Shown here piece by piece: positions 36,401 to 45,400 of a stretch of 64,000 nucleotides of DNA (positions within the stretch are counted from its first letter, which is position 1; every line of letters begins with the position of its first letter). The position numbers and the translations under genes were made by a program. The notes beneath the pieces were generated by a model. It was not told the origin of the DNA and made no database searches. It saw only the letters and a program-made list of their open reading frames with translations. Source of the stretch: Pseudoips prasinana (Eukaryota > Arthropoda > Insecta > Lepidoptera > Nolidae). The DNA is taken from positions 7,626,001 to 7,690,000 of the forward strand of contig OX621256.1 of the NCBI GenBank assembly GCA_951640165.1. Reading direction: 5' to 3'.

Positions 36401-39400
36401 TGGCCAAACGGCGTAGTGTTTGCGCAGTCGGTGTCGGACGACCGGGGAATCGGCGACGGAATTCACGCTGCGTTAACACCACAGACGAACTGTTACGCAA
36501 AAAATAGACACGATTATTCCGCGTTCTTGGGGAGTGTATCGCTCCATGGCTTGTTCACTTGTATTCCACATCTGTCTAGTCCAAATGTTAAAACAGATTT
36601 GACATTGGCCACCATTTGCAAAAATAAGAGCATAGAGCAATAGGGTGATTTCTTTTGGCCCACCTGGTACCATCAACGTTCAAATGTAGCGTAATAGTGT
36701 TCATGGCTGTGACACTAAAATACTTTCACCATGCTTTAAATTCAAATCCAAACCAACCATCAAGCAAAAAATAAAATTTGTATTAATTAAAGCATCTTCT
36801 ACATGGTTGCAAACCAACGTCCTAACAGAAGTCACCCTGGTGATTGCCATCCATCTAGACTGCAGTTGTGCAGTCTAGATACATACAGATAGTCTTGATG
36901 GCAACCACCAGGGTGACTTCTGCTGGGACGTTAGTTTGCAACCGTGTAGTAGATGCTTAAAGGTCCCGATTCTAAGATATAACAAACTTAGTGTCAATAT
37001 ATATTTGACGATCTCCGTAGCCTAGTTGGTAGTGCTCCTGCCTACGAAGCTGGTGGTCCTGGGTTCGAATCCCGGTAAGTGCAAATATTTGTGTGATGAG
37101 CACGAATATTTGTTTCTGAGTCATGGATGTTTTCTATGTATTTAAGTATTTATCTATCTATGTATATCGTCGCCTGGTACCCATAGTACAAGCTTTGCTT
37201 AGTTTGTGGCTAGGATGATCTATGTGACATTGTCCCTGTAAAAAAAAAATACTTTCGATGTGAGGGTAGGAATTAAATAAATAGGTAAATAAAATAAAAT
37301 AAAAAAGGTTTTTATTCACGTAGACTTTAAAAAAGCGCCTAATATATAATTAGTTTATAATTATTTCTAGGTACATATAGATATTTAGGTACACGGATTG
37401 TAGGAAATAATTTACGATAAGATTTATTTTATAACAGTAACGATATTTAACTAACTCAAATTAAGTTATTGTCAAAGATCATGTGTAGGTTAAATTATCA
37501 AAATTTTAAATTTTAGCTATATTTTTACTACAGATTGTCGAATGGTTCTGTCTATATTAAGGTACGAATTAAATGTTATTTGTTAATTTTTATAAAATTT
37601 ATATTAATTCGTACAGCCGAGCGCCAAAACCAAGAGAAGCGCGATGAACTAGCCCGCGAGCGGAAACAAATGATTGTAGAACGTCAAGAAACCCTCGACC
37701 AACAAAAGAGAGAAGCCGATCTTATTGCTAACACTTGGGATTCTTTAGCCGCACAAAGAGCATCTGAAGAAAAAGCTCAGGAAGAAATCAGGAAAAAGAA
37801 ACAGGTAATAGTAATATTATATACAACATGTAACGTAATTAACGCACAACCGCACACACCCCAATTAGAATATTATGTTGTAATCATAATACATACACTG
37901 AATTTTTAATTTAACATGTATATATATTGTTATTTACTCAATTAGTTTCTTGGATTATAGTTTCTTGGATTAGTTTCTTGGATTATACAATTAAAACTGC
38001 GATTTTAAAACTCTTATTACATTGACTTACAGTCCATTTCAATTTGTTTTGACTATACAGGGTTAATATGACAGTAATTTCCTTAGTTTTAATTATTTTG
38101 GAATAAAAAAATACCTATATTAAAAATTATATAAATCGATTCAGTAAACGATTCTGAACAAACTATTTTTAGGATGTGCGTTAATTAAGTTACATGTTAT
38201 ATATTACAACAATGGAAGACACAAGTAAGACTGCCTGTGCCGTGGTTGGTTAATGCTTGCTTTGGACGCCGCAGGTCGTCCGTTCGATCCTCACCCAGGA
38301 CAGATATTTGTGTGCATGAACATGTCTGTTTGTCCTGAGTCTGGGTGTAATTATATAAGTATGTATTTACAAAAGAAAATTAGTAAATGTAGTATATCAG
38401 TTAAGAATAAGAATAATTTATTTCAATTCAACACACATAGTACCTACCTACATGATTACCGACAATATTTTGACATAAACAACTATAATATATATATATA
38501 TATCTTTCTCTCACACTAGGATCAACCTGTGTCGGGTGGTCCAGTCTCTTCCCAATATTATAAATCTTATCATCTGGGTTTCATCCATAGTACAGTAGTA
38601 GTTTAGGATCTAACTGCCGTGAGTGAATGTCTTAGTCAATCGTTAAATCAGCTTCGACGTTGACAATCGATTCCGGACCATTTATGGCGTCAAATGTGCA
38701 CATGGAAGCCGATTTAACGATTGATTAAGTCATTTTTAAACTTTATTTATTTGAAGGCCATTTAAGAAATCGATGTTCTGCGACTTAGCCGGTAGAGCCC
38801 CAGGACAGATATTTGTGTGCATGAACATGTCTGTTCGTCCTGAATCTGGGTGTAATTATCTATAAGAGTATGTATTTACAAAAGAAAAGTAGCACATGTA
38901 GTATATCAGTTATCTGGTTTCCATAGTACAAGCTCTGCTTAGTTTGGGATCAGATGGCCGTGTGTAAATAATGTCCCAGGATATTATTATATTAATGTGT
39001 TAAGAGCGTAGAAATAAATTAATATGTTAAATTTTTTTTCTAGATGGATTTAAATGAATGCAATACGAACTTAATCGCGTTAAAGAACGAGATGACTAAC
39101 TTGGACAACGTGACCGACGCGTACGCAGCGCAAGAGGCCAAGATGATTCAAGATAGTATTGACAAGAAACACTGTGAGCGTGTAACTAAAGCCGGGCTTA
39201 CTAAAAAGGTAAATATATCTGCCCGAATTTCGACTTATAAGATTATTCGAAACAAAATTACTGTTTTAGGGCAACCACTGCCCATACGATAAGTAAGTGA
39301 CTTATCGTATGGGCAGTGATTGCCCTAAAGTAGTAATTTTGTTTAGAATATAGCCCTTAAATGTGACTTGCGGTAGGAGTTGATTGGTGGAAATCGTCAC

Positions 39401-42400
39401 GTAAGGAAAAAGCGTTATCTCTCTCTGTGTGTCCCTTTCTGTTATACACGATGTGTATATACGCGTACGAGTGTCGTCATGTCATGCGGTGTAGTGACGG
39501 CGACGAATATCAGAATATCATCACCCCATCGCATCCCGTGGGGGGCGTAGAAGTCGACCCGAGGGAATATCTACCAGAGGTTCGGGCAGCAGCTTCCTTC
39601 TGAGTACTATAACTATCTTACTGCGATCGCCAACCCGTCTGCCACGCCTGGCAGACGCGTTGGCGATCGCAGTATTATCCCCGATGTTTTTTTAATAATA
39701 TAATAATAAACTCTCTTTATTTTCTCTACACAAAAGGGTTCAGTAGCTACAGTTTGGTAGACTTATGCTAAGTAACAATTTCACTTATTCTAAGATTAAA
39801 CCCGACTTTGTGTGAGACTGGTGCCTGTTGTAAGTTTACAGAAAACCTGTATTACAGGTCACCAGAAAAGGAAAGAATTATGACATATTATCCCCAAGAT
39901 GATTCTTGGGGGAGGGTTTTGTCCAGCAGTGGACTTATTACAGCTATTATAATGTCGATGATAATTGAAATGTGAAGAAACGAGCATACTCAAACTCAAT
40001 ACTGATAGCTAAGAAATGTTGTTAACACTTGTTTGTTTTTGGTAATATAATGACTCACATTATTGCAATTGTGCAAGGTGTCTGTGCAGAAAGTAGCTTT
40101 AAAAAAATCAATTCCGCCTGACAGACATTTACGATGTAATTTTGATTTGTTGGGTCTGCCAGTTGACTCACGGGTTAAAATCTTGGCTACAAATATAATA
40201 ATAATATCTAGGAACAATGTCACACAGATCATCCTAGCCCCAGACTAAGCAAAGCTTGTACTATGGGTACCAGGCGACGATATACATACTTATATAGACA
40301 GATAAATACTTAAATACATAGAAAACATCCATGACTCAGAAACAAATATTCGTGCTCATCACACAAATATTTGCACTTACCGGGATTCGAACCCAGGACC
40401 ACCAGCTTCGTAGGCAGGAGCACTACCAACTAGGCCCGGTGACAGTCAATATTTAAGTATGTTGCATATTGATAGGTGCGCTAACACTTTTCTTAACAAA
40501 AAAATCTTTTAAATCACTTTTTGGCGCAGGATTTGAACCCAAGGCCTCATTACATGCAGTTGAACACTGCTAGACCAACGATACAGAGTAACTACAGAGG
40601 TTATCACTGGAGTAGGTAGAGCTATTTAGGGCTAAGGACCTCAAACGTATGTAATAAAATGGACATGACACCGGTTACAGGAATCCTTAATTTTATTAAT
40701 GCATACTTTGTGACTAAATAAAGATTGCATGAATAAAATTGATATCGATAACTGACATTATCTATGTTACAAAATGTATCTGTTTAGGCATAATATCATT
40801 ATATTCGGTCCAATCTCAGTTCGCTGGTTAGTCGCTCATTATGGGCCTTTTCAGGCGGTTCAAGGTCACCCACAGAGCAATGGAAAGGGCTATGCTTGGA
40901 GTTTCCCTGCGACATCAAATCAGAAATGCTGAGTTCCGCAGGCGAAACGAAGTAGCCGATATAGCGCAAAGAATTGTCAAACTGAAGTGGCAGTGCGCAG
41001 GGCACATAGCTCGTAAAACTGACGGCCGATGGGGACGAAAGGTGCTCGAGTGGCGACCACGAACCGGAAGCCGCAGCGTGGGCAGGCCTCTACAAGGTGG
41101 ACCGACGATCTTGCACCGGCTATTGCTTTTGTCCAGCAGTGGACGTCTTTCGGCTGATATGTTGAATCTCAGTTCATCATGTATGCACATGCATGAAAAC
41201 CTCTAAACATCATTACCAATGTTAATAATAAGTACTTATATTATGTAAATCTTAGTGAATCCTGGGATCCCAGGCATATCCATACTATTTAAATATGTCG
41301 CAAGTACCAAAAATTGCTCTGTGTACTCCAATCAATGGTTATCACAGAGCTAGTGAATAAGCATAAAATAATTATGTCTATTTTTCATACCAGGCTGTAC
41401 ATGCAACGCTCCTCGACCAAATAAAACTCAAACAAGACCTCCGCGCTCAAGAACTGAAAGAAACTGAAGAATACAACGAATATAACAGACAACTCTTCAA
41501 CCAAATACAACAACTAGTTGATCATAAAATGATGACCGATGCTCAGGCTAAGAAGGCGTATCAAAAGAAATTACTCGACCAGATCCAGTATAACAAACTA
41601 TTGAAGGTAATTAAGTTATACCTTTATTATATTTTAGTAAGATAATAAATAATAATAATTTCACTGTTGATATCACTGTGCCGTTTGACGATAACCTCGT
41701 AAGAGCCGTGACTGACAAGTTGTCAAAGTACCAGAGACTTGGTTCACGAGGTTACCGCCATGTGGGATGTGGACTCAACAATAATTGTCCCGATAGTAGT
41801 CTCCGTAAACGGTCTCATAACAAAGAGCTTCGACCAACATCTTAAGAGGCTTTCATTAGATACCTGGGTCAAGGGTCGGATACAAAAGGCGGCAATAATG
41901 GGAACGGCACGCATTGTGAGGATGCAGTTCCTTACTCTGTCGCCCTGACCACCGGCGGCGGCTTATGTCTAACCCCGCCACTGGAGGAACTCTATTTCTT
42001 TCATATTTATTATTATTGTTTACTTTTTATAGCAATTTTATGAGTAAAAAACAAGACATTTTATAAATGATTTAGAATAATAATATTATTAGACAGAAAT
42101 TAAGTATAGTATTTCATTAATATTAAAGGTATTAAATAAGAGATGTATTAAATTAAGTCTTTATTAAGTGTTTTTTATTTTTTTATTTTTAGTGTCTAGT
42201 TATGGGTAGGCGAAACATATGAAAGGAGCCGCGCGCTTCAAAAATATAGGTCCTAACAAACGGGAACGGAGAAATGAAATAGACTCCGAAAAAATGTTGT
42301 TCGAAAATCTATTTCACGTTCTTGTGAGACAGTGAATGATCGAGAAGAGCGTTTGTAAACTAAGAAAAATTACATAAAATTACGTTCACTCTATGAAATA

Positions 42401-45400
42401 CTTACACAGTATGAGTCTAGATTCGCTAAGATTTATGATCGTCTGAACAGCAAGCGCATAGCGTAAGGCCTTATTTATGACCATCTAGCTAACGAGTCTG
42501 TATGCGGAGGGCTCATAGACTAGGTCTTATTAATGATCAAATAACCAAAGAGTCTGCTGAGCAGAGGGCTCATAGACTAAGTCTTATTAATGATCGATTA
42601 GCAAACGAGTCTGCTGAGCAGAGGGCTCATAGACTAGGTCTTATTAATGATCGATTAGCCAAAGAGTCTGCTGAGTGGAGGACTCATTGACTAGGTCTTA
42701 TTAAAGATCGATTAGCAAACGAGTCTGCTGAGCAGAGGGCTCATAGACAAGGTCTTATTAATGATTGATTAGCCAACGAGTCTGCTGAGTAGAGGATTCA
42801 TAGACAAGGTCTTATTAATGATTGATTAGCCAACGAGTCTGCTGAGCAGAGGGCTCATAGACAAGGTGTTATTAATGACTGATTAGCCAACGAGTCTGCT
42901 GAGCAGAGGGCTCATGGACTAGGTATTATTTATGATTGATTAGCCAACGAGTCTGCTGAGCAAAGGGCTATTAGACGAGGTCTGATGATCGAGTCATGAT
43001 CGAGTGTTCTGAACAGAAGGCTCATAGACTAGGTCGTATTGATGATCAAGTAGCCAACAAGTCTGCTAAGCCTATATAAATAAAAAATGCCAGCTATTCC
43101 GCATCAAACTAAAGAAGAATCACGTAAATCACACTTATATTATAAAGGCGAAAGTTTGTGAGTGTTTGAGTGTGTGACTGTGTGAGTGTTACTTCTTCAC
43201 GTCTAAACAGCTGGAGCAATTTTAATAAAATTTGGTATGGAGTTAGCTTATATCCTAGATTAATACATAGGCTATAATTTATAAAGTTTAATGCGGGTAA
43301 AACCGCGGGGCACATCTAGTCGGTTCATAAATCTCAGCGTCATCGGTGTACGCACTTAAAAATGCACGTGTGCTAAATGGTGCGCCTACATGCGCTACCA
43401 AAAACGAGCTTATACGCGCGTAAATAACGCTAGTCTGAAACTGTCCTTTATACTCGTATTCACGCCAAGAAACGCTTGAACAGTATGAGTCTAGCTAGAC
43501 TGGCTAAGATTTAAAAACGTCTGTGTCAAAGACAATTACATCGTCCACATAAAGAAAAATTACAATACAAAAATGTTAATAAAATGAAAACTACTGGGCC
43601 AAACTATGTAAATTTTTTATGGACCAAATGGCAACAATTCCGCATCAAACTAAAAACTAATCCAGTAAATCGGATCAGAAATCTCCGAGTAATCGGTGTA
43701 CATACATAAAAAAACCGATACCGATGAACTTGAGCACCTCCTCCTTTTGAAGTCGGTTAAAAATACTTATAATATAAATAACCACGAAACCTCTGATATT
43801 GATCAAGTGTATAAGTTAAGCACACTCAGATTGTTCAAACTCATTGAGGATAAATAAATGATTATTATTATTGAGTAAGAATTTACATTTATGTTTTAAA
43901 CATTGTTTACTCATCTTATGCTTACTTGGTCTTGTCTAAGCTATGAGATTTTATTGAAGACTGTCGGCGTCAGATACTTATTGGTTCTTAAGCCATAATA
44001 GTTTTTGAAGTTATACTTCTTTTGGCGCGATGGAGAAAAATGATGAGAGTGAATTTTTACGATGCGCGCGCACACCGACACCAAAAAATTTAACAGCATG
44101 AAGTTAGTTCTAGGTGGTATGAAAATTGATAACTATGTTCAAGTTGTATATTAAGAAGTATAACTTCTAACGCGTGTACATAAGTACACACACGTTTTTT
44201 TAGTTGAAAATTGAATTAATGACGGCCACCGTAGCCTAGTTGGTAGTGCTCCTGCCTACGAAGCTGGTGGTCCTGGGTTCGAATCCCGGTAAGTGCAAAT
44301 ATTTGTGTGATGAGCACGAATATTTGTTTCTGAGTCATGGATGTTTTCTATGTATATAAGTATTTATCTATCTATATAAGTATGTATATCGTCGCCTGGT
44401 ACCCATAGTACAAGCTTTGCTTAGTTTGGGGCTAGGATGATCTGAGTGACTTTGCCCAGATAAAAAAAAAATGATATTTCTTATTACTCTTCCAGGAGCG
44501 CGCACGGCAAGAGGAGATGGAACAAAGAGAGAAAGGCAAGAAAGCAACAGAAGAGTACGAGGAAGAAATCAGGAGAATGCTCTGCCGGTTCGTTTATAGA
44601 AACCTTTATAGATTTCGGCCACAATGGTCAGTCTCAATGTAGACTAGACATCTGCGCGGAACATATTATAGTGACACTTTCTATTCCATTACTCTCATGG
44701 CTCGATGCGACGACTAGTGAGTGACACGATCGGAAATAGGTGAGGTACAGGACTGACAGTTTTATGTGCTCTTCGAGGCACTGGGGTATAATACTTTCAT
44801 GATCTAGAGATCCATCATGATTGAGACTGGCCGCCGAGGTCGAAATTCGGCCTGGAGGATTATTATTTTTATATAGGTATAAATTTGCTTAAAATCTATC
44901 CGTTATCTAGTATCCACAGAAATAAAATTACCCATGAAACTGAATTACTGTGTGGCTGTCGGAAAAAGCCAACACCCCGTTTCGTCCCGTGTAGAAGTCG
45001 TCTCTAGGTAAATTGTAAAAAAAAAATCCTAGAGAACGGGCAGTATCACTCTAGTTACTATGACCATCATACTGCGATCGCCAACCCGTCTACCAAGCGT
45101 GGCAATTATGGCATACTAGCTGTGCCCCGCGGTTTTGCTCGCGTTAAATTTTATAAATTATAGCCTATGTGTTAATCTAGGGTGTCAGCTAACTCCATAC
45201 CAAATTTTATTAAAATTGCTCCAGCCGTTTAGACGGGAAGAAGTAACAAACTTACACACAAACTTTCGACTTTATAATATTAAGTGTGAAACATACATAA
45301 AATAAATACTAATGATTAAGTAGACCAACCCGTCTGCCAAGCCTGGCGATTATGGCATATCCCTCTAAATGACAGACAATCTTCATCACTATCAGTCTTG

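Noticed and set aside
36787..36960. Hairpin considered as a microRNA precursor
   Set aside because: It is a member of a multi-copy TTAA-bordered MITE family (34752, 60970) and much longer than an insect pre-miRNA.
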